DNA of 64,000 nucleotides from Magallana angulata (Eukaryota > Mollusca > Bivalvia > Ostreida > Ostreidae), in NCBI RefSeq assembly GCF_025612915.1, contig NC_069117.1:3358917-3422916 (forward strand), in the 5' to 3' direction. Positions 37,992 to 51,100 of this stretch are shown piece by piece; the first letter of the stretch is position 1; each line of letters starts with the position of its first letter. The position numbers were made by a program, and so were the translations under genes. Under the pieces are notes generated by a model. That model was not told where the DNA came from. It searched no databases and saw only the letters and a list, made by a program, of their open reading frames with translations.

Positions 37992-38064
37992 AAAGAAAAA
38001 TTACGCTCCATCCCCGAATTATGCATTTTCTTGGACTTTAGATGGTCATAACTGTAGACCATAA

Positions 38065-38070
38065 ATTAAA
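38065..38070 (+). terminator. Possible ATTAAA polyadenylation signal of EF-hand gene
   Basis: ATTAAA, a common variant of AATAAA, lies 74 nt after the EF-hand stop codon. No AATAAA is nearer. Confidence 0.4.
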
Positions 38071-39606
38071 ATATATATACTAAATATAAAAGTATATCAT
38101 ATTACATCAATCAATCAATCAATGGAACAGTATGATAATGTCATATATATTCGTACAATATACGCTATACCTATTATAATGTGGAAAAGTTAATTGTTCA
38201 ATTAATTTGATTGTTAATTAATTAATTGATAATTGATTGTTAATCAATTGTCATTGTCATTTTTTCATTGATTGATTGATTGACTATGAACTAACTTTTT
38301 GTTGGCATTATTATTAGTCATGCAATGGCTGTTACGGTAAAGAAAATATTATCAAGACTTCAACAAGCAACTGCCTTTCTTCGAACCAAAACGATTTAAA
38401 AACAAAAATCATGCGAGTCAAATGCAGGATCTCACACTTGACAACGTCTTTAACTAAGACGTTTGGGTTAGGGTTTTGAGGATAGTGAACTTCCGTGGAA
38501 TTAGTTATCAGAAGCCCCCGAGCATTGAAATGCTTGCGACTTTCTTGGAATACGTTGTTGGAGTTATCCTTCTTGTTTTACTATGACATTCGTCCGAGAA
38601 CAGATTTTAAAGTTAAATAAATTCGAAAAGGTTTTTGGTATTTTACTCCAAATGTTTGGTGATGATTTGAATTTCCGATTTGACGATGTGGTGACAGAGA
38701 GTTATATCCGGTTCACTGTGGTTAATTATCAATTAATTTAGTTCAAAATATTCCGGGTTTTTTTTTCATTTATATAAGGCAGTGACATTTTGCTGAATGC
38801 TGCTTCTTATGATTGACTAAACGCAAAAGATGAAATCGAGTCAATTTATCTATTCAGTATTCAACACAGTAATTTAATGAATTAAGGAAGTCCTAATTTA
38901 TATTAAACTTTTATATTCCTAAACATATGGCCAACCGGTTCCGCCTACCTTTCTGAGTTACGTCATGTGTATCGTACAGGTGGACGCCTTTCCTTTCTTT
39001 GCTTCAGTGCCCCCCCCCCCCCCCCAATTATGCCCGAGTGCTTCCACGTGTAAGTTACATTTCAGTCTGCAATGTCTTGACAGAAAAGCGGAAGTGTGAT
39101 TAGAAAAATCTTGTTGGTGTGGTTAATCATAAATTTATTGCACAGAGAAATCAAGCAAAACCCCTTCATTAATTGCTAGGTATTAGTTCAAATATATTAT
39201 CATCGGAATGTAACCATATCATTGTTTTCTTTAAACTTGATGACTTATATTAATCCGATTTTTGATGTGTTAGGCATTGATGATAAATGTTTCTTTTCTT
39301 AAATCACAAGATCCTCCTGTGGTTCAAAGCTTGTCTGCTTGTTCTAGATGACATTTCCTGATTTTTTCCACGACGCCGTTTGACTGATGCAGTACAAGTG
39401 GCGGTCACGTGTTCTTATTTCTTTGGGCACGTGTTCATATCATTTCTAACACATTGATGTGGTCAGTCAAATGCTCACTTTACATGTCATAGGAATTATT
39501 CCTCTGATATTTGATTTCAGCATAGCATGTTACCATTTCAAAAATATCTAATCCAAATTCAATTTGAACTTTTCAAAAAAATATGAAAAATCAATCTGAA
39601 ACTTAA

Positions 39607-39608
<2 letters not shown>
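38071..39608. other. Intergenic DNA downstream of EF-hand gene, no gene seen
   Basis: AT-rich sequence with no coding frame I can support. (ATCA)n at about 38107-38123 and its complement (TGAT)n at about 38268-38283 form inverted arms around ~145 bp of TTAAT-rich DNA, a possible small foldback. A poly-C run sits near 39010-39026. Confidence 0.6.

Positions 39609-39693
<85 letters not shown>
39609..39693. repeat. (TA)n microsatellite
   Basis: About 85 bp of uninterrupted TA dinucleotides. Confidence 0.97.
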
Positions 39694-39696
<3 letters not shown>

Positions 39697-39989
39697 GAAT
39701 ATTCTGAACGTTTTGGTACTACACATTATTAGGTAGTCCGGACCAGAACATTATCAAGGGATTTAAAAAACACACCTTCATGTATTCAACACAAGGCTGT
39801 TTACCCTATATCAGAGTTTCATTGTAGACATTACCTTATGTGCACCAGGATGTACAACTAGCAAACATTTTTTTAGATGCACTTTAACAGCTAAATAAAT
39901 TTTCACCCATAAATAATTGCATTTCTGGAAACGGTCATGATACTATCATTTATATTTGAATCTCGCCTGTATATAGCGGTAGGCCAACG

Positions 39990-42005
39990 TCTACACCTGC
40001 AAAAAAATATCAACCATTATCTTTCAACCATAAAATAAATGTCAACACATACTAACGTCTTTCAAAAGTAAAAACCACTATTAACAACTACCAAGATCCC
40101 TTAACAGTGAAATACAACTAACAGACCCCTTAACAGTGAAATACAACTAACAGTGAAATACAGCTAACAGATTTCAACATTCTACAACGTTAAAATAAGT
40201 ATTATCATATACCAACATCCTTTGTCAGCAAAATAACTTATTGATCTCTATCAACCGCTTACATAGATTGTCCTACCGGCAATCAACACCGTAAGAGTAT
40301 TCTTTCTATCATTACCCACAGATAATGGGAGAATAAATTAATTAACATATCAATACTTACCAACAATAAACATTTGATAAATATGTTGTCAATACATACC
40401 GGCAGCCTACACCGGAAAAATACAAGAATACATATCAAAAGCCTACACAGGACAATGATAATGTGAATACTTACAAACAGTCTAGACCGGACATATTTAT
40501 GTAAAAACCAATCAGCAGACAAACCAGATAAATTGCATACCATTGTTTACCAACAAGTCACACCAAATAAATATCATGTCAATACTCACCAACAGCCTAC
40601 ACTAGATAGATATAATTTTAACACTTATAGACATCCTACATCGCCTAAATGTACTGTAATACTTATAGACAGCCTACATTGGCTAAATGTCCCGTCAATA
40701 CTTATAGACAGCCTACATCAGCTTAATGCCGTGTCAATACTTAAAAACACTCTACATCGGCTAAATGTCCTGTCAGTACTTATAGACAGCCTACATCGGC
40801 TTAAAGTCCTGTCAATACTTATAGACAGCCTACATCGGCTTAATGTCCTGTCTTAGCTGTCAATACTTATAGACAGCCTACATCGCCTATATGTCTTGTC
40901 AATATTTAAAGACAGCATACATCGGCTTAATGTCCTGTCAACAATCATATACAGCCTACATCGGCTAGATGTTTTATCAATACCTACCAACAAACTTACA
41001 ACGTATAAATATTCTGTCATTGTCAATTTTTACTAATTGTTCTTATGAGTATACTGTCAAGTTTATCAACAGCCTACATTCTGCCTAATCCTACCGACAT
41101 TCATTACTTACCAAATCCTAACAACCCAACAGTTTATAATGATTTAACAACTAATCCATCCCAACAAACCGACATCACCGTAAAAAACCTGTCATTCCCT
41201 ATAAACTGCCTTTACTGGTAATAAAAACCGTTATTAATCACAACATAGAATTGTGATTTTTTTTCGTTAATTTCAACAATTTGTCAAACATAACTACCCG
41301 TCTATATTGATGAACAATACACAAAGGTTCGATATTTAGACGAGTTAAAGCTAAAGCATACAACACTACAAAACTGTAGAGCAACGAATCAATCTTATCA
41401 GACAACATTCAACAGTTATATAGCATACCAATCTTATCCAATAGCAAACAAGGGTAAAAAAAACCAAGTCAATCTTCCCACCACATACAACGCAAAATAT
41501 AGCACGCCAATCTTACCCTCCACAATTTACTGTAAAATAGCACTGCCAACAAACCAATCTTACCCTACAATATACAATGGTAAAACAACACACGAATCTT
41601 ACCCAAAAGTATGCAACGGTAAGATATCATGCCACTCTTACCCAGCAGTATACAATGGTAAAACACATACGAATCTTACCCAAAAGTATGCAACGGTAAG
41701 ATAACATGCCAATCTTACCCAGCAGTATACAATGGTAAAACAGCACACGAATCTTACCCAAAGTTTGCAACGGTAAGATAACATGCCAATCTTACCCAAC
41801 AGTATACAACGGTAAAATGGCACATAAATCTTATCTAACAATATACAACGGTGAATATAGCACATTAATCTTATCGAACAATATACAACGGTGAATATAG
41901 CACGCCAATGTTTTCTATCAGTATACAGTGGTAAAATAGAACATTTATCTTATCCAAAAATATACAACGGTAAAATCGTATGCAAATCTTACCAAACGAT
42001 ACGGA
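39990..42005. repeat. Degenerate ~40-bp minisatellite with two subfamilies
   Basis: Part A (about 40,560-40,990) repeats a ~39-bp unit containing ACTTATAGACAGCCTACATC and GGCTTAATGTCCTGTCAAT. Part B (about 41,380-42,000) repeats a ~40-bp unit containing AATCTTACCCAACAGTATAC and AACGGTAAAATAGCAC. The flanks hold weaker copies. The units align to one another (TTACC, ACAG, TACA, CGG in the same order), so this appears to be one old array that split into two subfamilies. Open frames in it are by-products of the period. Confidence 0.8.
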
Positions 42006-45000
42006 ATAATTGTGCTTTATAGTTGCACAATATGATATCTGTCCACTTTCCTTGCATACTTATCTAAAAGTGGAGAAACAAAATATCGTTATTATTTGAT
42101 CCAGATTATAAACGAAAAAGATGATTTAATCTAATTTAGTTCGGATGATGTTAAGCCATGTAAAGGGTCCTAAATCGAATACACGTCTTGCGTCCATCTT
42201 TCCTTATTATGATTTTTTAACATCAAAATCAGTTTCTTTTTTTTCTTGTGTTGTAAAGTTCTTTGATATTTAAAAAAACTCCATGTGTATTTTTATGATA
42301 AGGATATCAGATCGAAAAATGAGCCGATCAATACTCAAAAGCCCTATACTGAGCACGCGCGTCACAGACAATTACTATAACAGTTTACTTTAAAAATTGT
42401 CTCTTGAAACATGTATGTGTCATGTAATTTTGTTTTTGATGCAGTTTTGCTTTTACATCTTGCCGTTAACCCGCTTGTCTTTCTACAACAAGACTACAAT
42501 TCAGAGGACCAACAGAATTCACGAACTGACAATGTGGGACAAAAGAAAACGACAGAGTGTGTCATTGTAAGATAGAACAAGCAAATTAAAGAATTCATTT
42601 TCCTTTTTGTTAATTTCGCATTTAGTTATAACAGCTTAAATGAAATTACATTTTAAATGACATTAGCCTATCTATTAATGTACTAAGTATTGGTACAAAC
42701 TAAAGATGTTCGAGATGTGTATGAAAATAAAATATTGACTGATTAATATTTGATCTTTTTTGTTTTATTAAATAAAAAGCTACCGAACGTTAGCAAAGTA
42801 TAATTTGTTGCTGCCTTATTAGAATGTAAGGGACAGTACTGTTTCATCTCTTGCTGTTTAAATGACAAACTAATAAATTATAGTAATCTGAACTACGCGT
42901 TTGTCAAAAAAAAAAACTGAACAAGTTAGTAATAAAGTCTGATATAACATAAAAAGATTTATCATACATTAATCTGAAAAATTAGCATATGTTTACCACA
43001 GTCGCTAAGCAACGATGCAGGTGAGAGTGAAATATGCTAACTTTTGCATTTTATTAGATCCCCTCGGCCATGTAAAAAGGGTAATCTTCAACCAGAGATG
43101 GAAGTCAGGAAATTCATAGCTTTTTATTTGCTGGATAGTTTTGCGGTAGCATAGTTGGATTCTTAAATATGGACATTTTTCTGGACTATTTTATGTCAGA
43201 GACAACTTTTTTTTGCAAGGAGTGCAACAAATGCGGAGTATATTTAGGCGGGCATTCCTGACTCCGCCCACTGCGCAAATTAATAAAGATATTTCACCTG
43301 ACAATGGGGCTGACAATTCAAAAAATTGAAACATTTAGTAATCGAATTAAATTTCAATTTATTACGGACGAGTGAAGTGCAGCGTACTTCGACGGACATA
43401 CTTAACCCCGAAGAGGCTGCCTGATTGCCCGTGATCTTCTGAACGCAGTAAGTTTTCCTTTCTTTCTTTTCCCTTTCATTGCATCAAATCTGGACAACTT
43501 CATTCATCTTAATATTTTATTTCTCTGTTTGTTCATATACCAGTTTGAAAGTAAATTAACATTCGATATGCAACACATACTGTTGTATAGCCGTTGGCAA
43601 AATCCTGTTTATATTGAAAACGAGATGAGCGCGGTTGAAATTCAGGGACCGTGAAGTACGGTACATTTTTACTAAGAATTCCCCATTTAACATGGAGTGA
43701 AATTTGATAGACCTTAGCCTATGTCAGCCCGGAATACGGCCGCATGATTTGAGTGGTGTGTGTCTGATAGGGTGACCGTCTTAAGTCGACATGTTAGTTT
43801 GACCCTGGTTGGTGTGTTTGGTGAAAATGGATGCATAGTAATGGCGGCAGTGTTAACAAAATTCATGGGTTGTTTTGTGTACACCTTTTGGATTGAAAAC
43901 TTGAGGGGTAAAAGTAACTATAGTAACTATAGTTTGTAAACAGAACATGTTTGGTTTATTGGTTTGGAAGATTCAAAGGTACTTTTTATTTTCCTAGACA
44001 TTGTTCATTTGCATAATTTTAAACAAACCACCGCTTACGGCAATTTACACATGCTTGAGTTGGATAACATTTATTTTCTTTAAAAAAAACAACTAGAAAA
44101 TATATTTCATGCTTTATTTCTCAGTGGTTTCTCTTTTTTTTTAGGCCAACATTTTTATAAAAGATCACAATATTTTTTGTGTGATATTAAAAAAACCTTT
44201 AGAAAACATTTGTTCGGCATTCAAATCAATGTAAATATTTAGTTTCTTAATGTAAAAAACAGACCTGATATATCTGTGACAAGTAAAACTCGTGTAGGAC
44301 AAGTTTCTAACCCAGACGTTCTAGCCAAGTCCGAACATTAGCCGGTCAGTGGTGCGAGAACCAGTCAATGGTCAGGCGTCCACTAATATCGACCTCATCG
44401 AATAAAAGATTGACCCCTCCACATAGTCTACATAGATTTGATTTCGCCAGTTAGGTCGACCAAAACTTAAAAAAAATATCATATAATCATAAATGCAATG
44501 GTTTTGATATTTATTAAGTCAATTCTGTTTGTTTTTATCCCAATAATATTTTTTATTCAGTATATAAAATGTGTAAAAATAAGATAATTTTTAGGACTTA
44601 AAAACAACATAGAAAAAAATATTTGTATTTAAATTTATAATTCTAAAAATATTACTTACGTAATCTAGTTGCACTGTGGGAATTACGCCACACCCCTTGG
44701 TCAGTGACTTTTTAATAAAAAAATCCCGACTGTCGTGTGTCTAACAAGACCGTGGTCAGTGGCCCGAGGTCGCCTCAAGGTGAGGGGTCAATCCGGGACA
44801 GGTGGCAGGTAGTCTGTGTTGATGCTTTCATCTGCTGGGACTAAATTGTCATTAACCATCTAATGCTCTAAGTCTGTCCTGCCTTAATGGACGGACTGTT
44901 TGAACCAGTTTGTTATTAGGAAATTATTTTTTTGTTTTAGGTTAAATTCAGCAATTAATATGTGATGAACTGTAGGATTTGTCTGTCTCAAATTATGTGA

Positions 45001-46651
45001 GTATATTTTTAAAAAAAATTACATTAAATGTAGCTTGTATAATTGTTTTGGGATAATATTTTGGTAAGAACTAAAATTATTTTAAAAAACCATTCAAGCC
45101 ATATTTCAATTTCATTCGTTGCCTTTGCAGAATACAAATATTTATTGAAACAAATAAATATACTGATTGAAATTAATTCCTAGTTATATAAATTATAAAT
45201 TCAATTAATGATTTTTTTGAAAATTTAAATAATAATTATAGCTTGTTGATTTTGCAATTCAAATAATTTTTAACATGTTCAATGGTCACTTTTATTTAAA
45301 AAAAAAAAACTAAAATGAAAAAAGGGATATTAATATGAGTCCCTCTGTTTTTTTTTATTTTTAGAAAATGAATCATAAATATGTTCAAACAAAACTAGGT
45401 TTATTTAGAACACACGAACAAATGGCAAATGTGTGATTTGCATGCATTATAGCAGATAAACAAAGGAAATATTGTGTAACGTAGGCAGTAAAACGGCCTT
45501 CGAAGGCTCATTGTAGGGCTTACTTATGGAATAACCTATCTCAGTTCACCATAGAAAAACAAATGTCACTTCTCATTCTTGTCAACAACTGTCAAGGAAA
45601 GCATCGGTGTATTTAATATGTCAAAAATTATTATAGAAATGCGCATTCGATCATTCCCCGGTCAGAGACGCGTGGAAAGTAAACGTTATCATAGACCCTG
45701 AAAGTCTTATTTTTTAAATTAAATTTTGCAACGATATGTTTAACATTTATATAGTTGTTTTTCAGAAACATCTACAACACAATTATATATTGAAAAAACA
45801 AATCAAGCATGTTTATGGATGTTTGCGGTACAGAAAGAAAACCTTTTTCTCGGGATATATATTTAAAATATGTATTGTTAAAATGCATTTAGATAATAAT
45901 TGGCTAAAAAGGGGTTAAAATATTTTTATAAATACAGATCATATGCAAGATCAGATAACGTTAATTTCATGCCTTAAACCTCTCCCTTGAAATATGTTTT
46001 CGCTATAACAATTATAAGAAATTGAATGCATATTTTTTTTCAATGTAAATTCACATAAACATTTTATTAATTCACCAAAATCCAGTTCCTATTTTTATTA
46101 ACACAGCCGGTGTGGTTTGCTTCACAAAGATAGCCCATAAAACGGTTGTCTGTAGATATGTTTTTGCTGGCTTATAAATGTAATTAAGAATAGCTATATT
46201 AGAATGAAATCGATTCAGAACACCAGAGGTTCCATCTGATGCAAGTCTACGCACGCGCAATGAACAGCTCCTATTGATTAAGCAATCTAGTATCATTTGA
46301 AGCCTGAAGATAATTTAGTTAAAAGATTTTCACTACATTTATTTTGTGTTAAATACAGTTTTCAGAGCGCAATCTTCTATTGATCTAACAGGTATCTGCA
46401 TAAATACTTAGATCTTGAAGGCACGAATCCCTGTGATGTCGTCATAGAGTGCACGTGTGTCGTGTACAATTTTGTTTGATTCATCCTGTTTTATATTCAG
46501 CATGATTATTTGTCCTCCATTAGTTTTGTTTTAAGCTACCTTGAGCAGTATGTGTACAGAAACGACGAATACCACGGACGCCACAGTGTAATATGGCTGT
46601 TGATTTGGAAAGATGGCTGTTCGTGACTGGACTTGAAATTTGTTGTGTCTC
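42006..46651. other. Intergenic DNA, no confident gene
   Basis: About 4.6 kb, mostly AT-rich. Two stretches are less AT-rich: 43,240-43,450, which ends in a splice-donor-like site, and 44,280-44,870, which contains E-box-like and homeodomain-like words. Neither has a coding frame I recognise. They may be untranslated exon or regulatory DNA. Confidence 0.5.
43370..43445 (+). other. Possible untranslated first exon with GTAAGT donor
   Basis: A GC-richer block ends in GAACGCA|GTAAGTTTTCC, a consensus donor followed by a pyrimidine-rich intron-like start. An upstream ACTCCGCCCA box could belong to a promoter. No TATA box, partner exon or coding frame could be assigned, so this is a weak proposal. 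Confidence 0.22.
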
Positions 46652-46656
46652 TTTAA

Positions 46657-47049
46657 CATAGGCGTCGGAACCGGGGGGGGGCTAGGGGGGGCTTAGCCCC
46701 CCCACTTTTTTTGCAAAGTTATACCTAAGCATTAGAAACATAGCATGATAGAGGGTTCAGCCCCCCACTTTTTCTCACAGGAAAGATTATTGTTCCTAAA
46801 TTTACCTTGAAAGATTGAAAAGTTAGATTCAGAAGCAAACTAGCCCCCCCCCCCCCCACGGATTAGGAATTTCATGATTTTGGGGGAAAAAAATTTGGGT
46901 AAGTAATTTTTTTTTGGAAGTATAGGTATACTTCCCCCCCCCCCCCCCCCCCGTATTAGGATTTCCATGATTTTGGGAATTACTTTTTTCTCAATATTTC
47001 TGAGGATTAGTCTAGCCCCCCCACTTTCAATTTGCTTCCGACGCCAATG
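46657..47049. mobile_element. 393-bp MITE with 14-bp inverted ends and TTTAA flanks
   Basis: The left end CATAGGCGTCGGAA and the right end TTCCGACGCCAATG are inverted repeats with one mismatch in 14. Both sides are flanked by TTTAA (46652-46656 and 47050-47054), which fits a TTAA-type target duplication as used by piggyBac-group transposons. The interior is foldback-prone: a G7/C7 hairpin near 46690, two related blocks with ATTAGGATTT and CATGATTTTGGG, and two long C runs. It encodes no transposase, so it would be non-autonomous. The minus-strand frame across it is low-complexity and is not a gene. Confidence 0.68.
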
Positions 47050-47054
47050 TTTAA

Positions 47055-47724
47055 TGGTTGGACACAAGATGTGTCTGCATATTGTTCATATTAAGACGTA
47101 AGTTCGTGATCTGTACCCCCCTTTTGCCTGATGTTGGTTCCTGGTCTGTCCTTGATAATCCGCCATATCTGTTGTCCCTCACAGCAACCTGGTAATCATA
47201 TTTGCCTTTAAGATTTGACGCATTGGAGAAAATATATCACAAGTCAAGCGTGTTGAGTGGCAGAAAACACTATCACTCCCTTTGAAGTGGGAGCTTTCAT
47301 TTTTCATTTGAATTTAACAAAAAGCAACCCCGCATGTTGGGTTGGTGTTGAGGGTTTGAAATACTACCCTTAACAACAAGGAGTTAAACGACATTGAATA
47401 GCGTTCAGTTTAACTGGGGTCTAATTGCAGAAATGTCAATTTTGAACAGATGATAAAAAGATGAAAAGGTTGTTTATTATTGGAGAATTTTATTACAAAT
47501 ATACCCAATGAATTCCCTCATGAATATTCATCATTGCTCTGTGTATGTATGCGAACTCAACAATTCTTTAGTGCTTCATTTGCCTAGGTTTAGTTTTCTT
47601 GTAAACTTCACTTGTGGAACAATGTCTACAATCTGTGAAAGTTTGTGATCTTAAGTACAACAATCAGATACAAAATATTTGTCATTGCGATTTTAAAATG
47701 AATGACAAGTGTTGAAATATAGGT
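47055..47724. other. Intergenic DNA, no gene seen
   Basis: There is no supported coding region. A perfect 12-bp palindrome ATGAATATTCAT (47520-47531) and NK-homeobox-like words near 47245-47260 are the only notable motifs. Confidence 0.5.
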
Positions 47725-48139
47725 CATTTATGTAGCTAAAGGTACTGTAGGTCATTTTGTAACTCTTGGTCATGTATGTAGCTACAGGTACTATAGATCA
47801 AGTGTGTAGCTATATGTCAAGTGTGTAGCTTTAGGTCCTGTATGTAGCTATTGGTACTATAAGTCAAGTGTGTAGCTATAGGTCATGTATGTAGCTATTG
47901 GTACTATAGGTTAAGCGTGTAGCTATAGGTCAAGTGTGTAGCTTTAGGTCATGTATGTAGCTATTGGTACTATAGGTTAAGCGTGTAGCTATAGGTCAAG
48001 TGTGTAGCTATAGGTCATGTATGTAGCTATTGGTACTATAGGTTAAGCGTGTAGCTATAAGTCAAGTGTGTAGCTATAGGTCATGTATGTAGCTATTGGT
48101 ACTATAGGTTAAGCGTGTAGCTATATGTCATGTGTGTAG
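47725..48139. repeat. 66-bp minisatellite built from ~22-bp subunits
   Basis: The repeated core is TGTAGCTATAGGTCA with GTG or TATG joints. Three ~22-bp subunits, the last reading TAGCTATTGGTACTATAGG, make a 66-bp higher-order unit. It is clearest at 47,912-48,110 in three successive copies, with degraded copies on the left. Confidence 0.85.
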
Positions 48140-51100
48140 CGAAACAGCATTTCAGTACTGCTGCAGCAGATAAACTGTGAACTCCCCAACTAATGATCAT
48201 CAGATTTACATGAGTTTTCATCAATCGCCGACAAAATTGTTCTTAATAAGCTCAATAAGTTGAAATTGCCTATTATATATCATGAAATATGTTTGACCTT
48301 TATGCAATATAGGTTGGGAGCTACAGAAGCAGTTAGTTCAGTTTTCAGGCCATGATTGTCCAAACGCAATTCTTGTGAAGGTTAGACCAAGAACTGTGTA
48401 TGGACATCAGTGCTTGGGGCTTATACATCAGAAGGAATGTCCAAATAACTGGAAAATGCAAAACAGTGGCACAACCATCAGAACTGAAGCATGGACCTTA
48501 AACTGTGTTGTCAAACATTAACATTCCATCTGGGACAGTTTTCTTTGTGGATTCTACACAGAAATGTGCGATGAAGCCTGCAGTGACATTCAGAGTGATG
48601 TAGCAAAAGAGATGAATGCCATTGTCACTTAAACCGCATGCTATGGTGATATTTTTGCAGGGGTGCAAAGAGAAGAAAAGTAAATCAATGTGTTTGCAGA
48701 TTTAAAAAATTCAAAGGTGTTCGCTTCATTTTTTTGTTGTGAGAAAGTATATTCTTGTACACAACTCAATGGATGAATAACGATATTGTAATTTGTGGAA
48801 AATACCACGTAAGTATAAAATGACTTTATGCTTGTCAACTACCTTTGAATTAAAGTCATGAATATTCATAATGCACTTTTAAGGTTGGGGGATTTAACAA
48901 TGAAACAAAGAAACTTCATTAGCTTGACATAATTGTGATTTCTTTGCACCACAATAAAAAAACTAGTTTGGTAGACCATCAGACATGTCATTAGCTGCTC
49001 CTTTATTGTCAGCATTTTTGGATAATTTATCATTACAAAATGGTCAGAGGGTCGGGCAAAGATGAGTAATACTTAAATGATGAATTCAATTATACCGGTA
49101 TATCGCTGTCAACAGAGTAGTTTTTAGCAAAGTTACAGAAAAAATACAGAACCAGGGGTTTGATCCTATTGGATAATACGGTCCAATGGACTGCTCTATT
49201 TTGAGTAGAACATGTTTAGACACACTAACATCAATTTCATGACTTTTAAACGTGTACACACTCAAGCTTGCGGATGTCAGACAAATTTTAATTCAGCTCC
49301 TCATAACCTGACACGTTAATGCTTGGTAATTGTTTCATTTGTCATATAACTTCAAACGCATTCCGGACTACGATGGTTTCCAGGGCTAGTCAGTGTTGTT
49401 ACCATGGTATCATAACTTCCAGCAATTTTAGAGTCATCATGTTCACTTGTGAAAATTTATATTCTGTGTTTGAACGTTGTCAGAAGTATGCTGATTATAT
49501 TCCATTAAAAATCTACTGATATTATCAGTGAAAATATTCCAATACATTTAATGTATTTCTTTTGCTGAATGGGTTTTGGCTGCTTGAAGGCAAAAAATGC
49601 TTTACCCTCTGCCGTTTTCAGGGTGGAAACGTGTGAATGTTAGGAATAAAGGAAAAGTTTTCTTAATGTATTTCATCCTTGGCATAAATAATATTTCTAC
49701 AAACAGTACGTTATACTTATAGAATAATCTAGTATCTTATACTTTTCAAAATATTTAACACTTATTAATAAACGCATATTATGTGTTTTTATGGAAAAAT
49801 TTTTGGCACACAACCCCCCCCCCCCCCCAAAAAAAAGGGACACGTGTTTAAAGTAGGTGCACCTGTTTGTAATTTGTAAATGCATTTGTAAGTAGGTACA
49901 TATATCCGGTTAGAAAACTCAGTCATTGATTTTATATTTACTATCGTTTTTGTAATATGCTCTTTTAATGATCACAAAATTATGTATGCACTGATTGAAC
50001 GAATTATCTAACATGTAGTTTAGCATTAACCATATAGTACTGCATTAACCATTACATTTAGCATTACATTAACCATTAACATACTTGTATCATTACATTG
50101 GTCATCACATACAGGAATACATAAATCACTGATTGAACCCTTTCAGAAAGACCGTTTGCTAGGTTTAATTTTCAACACTTATCCTATTGCAAAATCTCTA
50201 GTAATAAAAACACTAGTATTTTAAAGAAGAGTACAATAGACAATGGCTGCAGTACTATGGCCTATACTATGTCCCGAGTTTTTGCTTCAATCACTTTTTG
50301 CTTGATATTTCGATAATCATAAATACCTTTGTGCTCAAACTACGTTTATCCACTAATATGAAAATGTCCAGATTAAATGTTTATAAACACCCCCTCTACC
50401 GCTTCAGGTTTCAATACACATCCCAAAATAGAAAGTCTACGGAGATTTTGCATTGCATCAGTCATTAATAAGCCCGGATGATAGCATTGAAAAATTGTGC
50501 GAGGTATCCCGAGTACTTCCGAATGGAAAAAAGATTTCAACATTTCCCATTATTCATCTCCGTAAGAAATTTGTTTTTCTTCCTGTGAACTTTTATGAGT
50601 GAAAAATGATAATTGTTCAATAAGATATCTTGGATATATTCTCTTTCATAGATTTGAATTTCAACTGTATTTCTTTAACAAGTATGTGTATTTTAATTAA
50701 AAATCATCAAAAAGAGATGGAAGCAATAACTCGGGATAGACTATAGTTGTTTCTATACATACACAATACTGACTTCCATGTTGAGTTAGAATTTTAATGC
50801 TTTATATTGCTATACTTATAATTATAGTCTACTCTGTTTATTATTTTTTTTAATTATGACCAACAATGTGATTAATGCATGAACCAATACACCTTGATAA
50901 TTGGATTGTGAATCAACTGAAGTCATATCAAAAATAAAACTGTGTAAACATAGATCTTTGATATATTACGCATGCTTTCTGCTAAATCATATACCATGAT
51001 ATTTTTCTAACAATTGCTTTCAAAGGTAAGACAGCCCCGATCAAACAATTACCATCATATAACAAAGCTGATTAACATTTGTTTTTCCGTTTTAATTTTC

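Noticed and set aside
38466-38477. Telomere-like TTAGGG words
   Set aside because: Only one or two copies (GGGTTAGGGTTTT), which is expected by chance.
40533-40856. 107-codon frame with repeated ILIDSLHRLNVLS peptide
   Set aside because: It is produced by the 39-bp minisatellite, whose unit is a multiple of three. It has no gene signals.
40010-42005. CRISPR-like repeat and spacer pattern
   Set aside because: The units are degenerate along their whole length with no unique spacers, and the DNA is eukaryotic. This is a minisatellite.
46840-47067. 75-codon Gly-rich minus-strand frame
   Set aside because: It lies across the MITE, and the Gly runs come from poly-C tracts.
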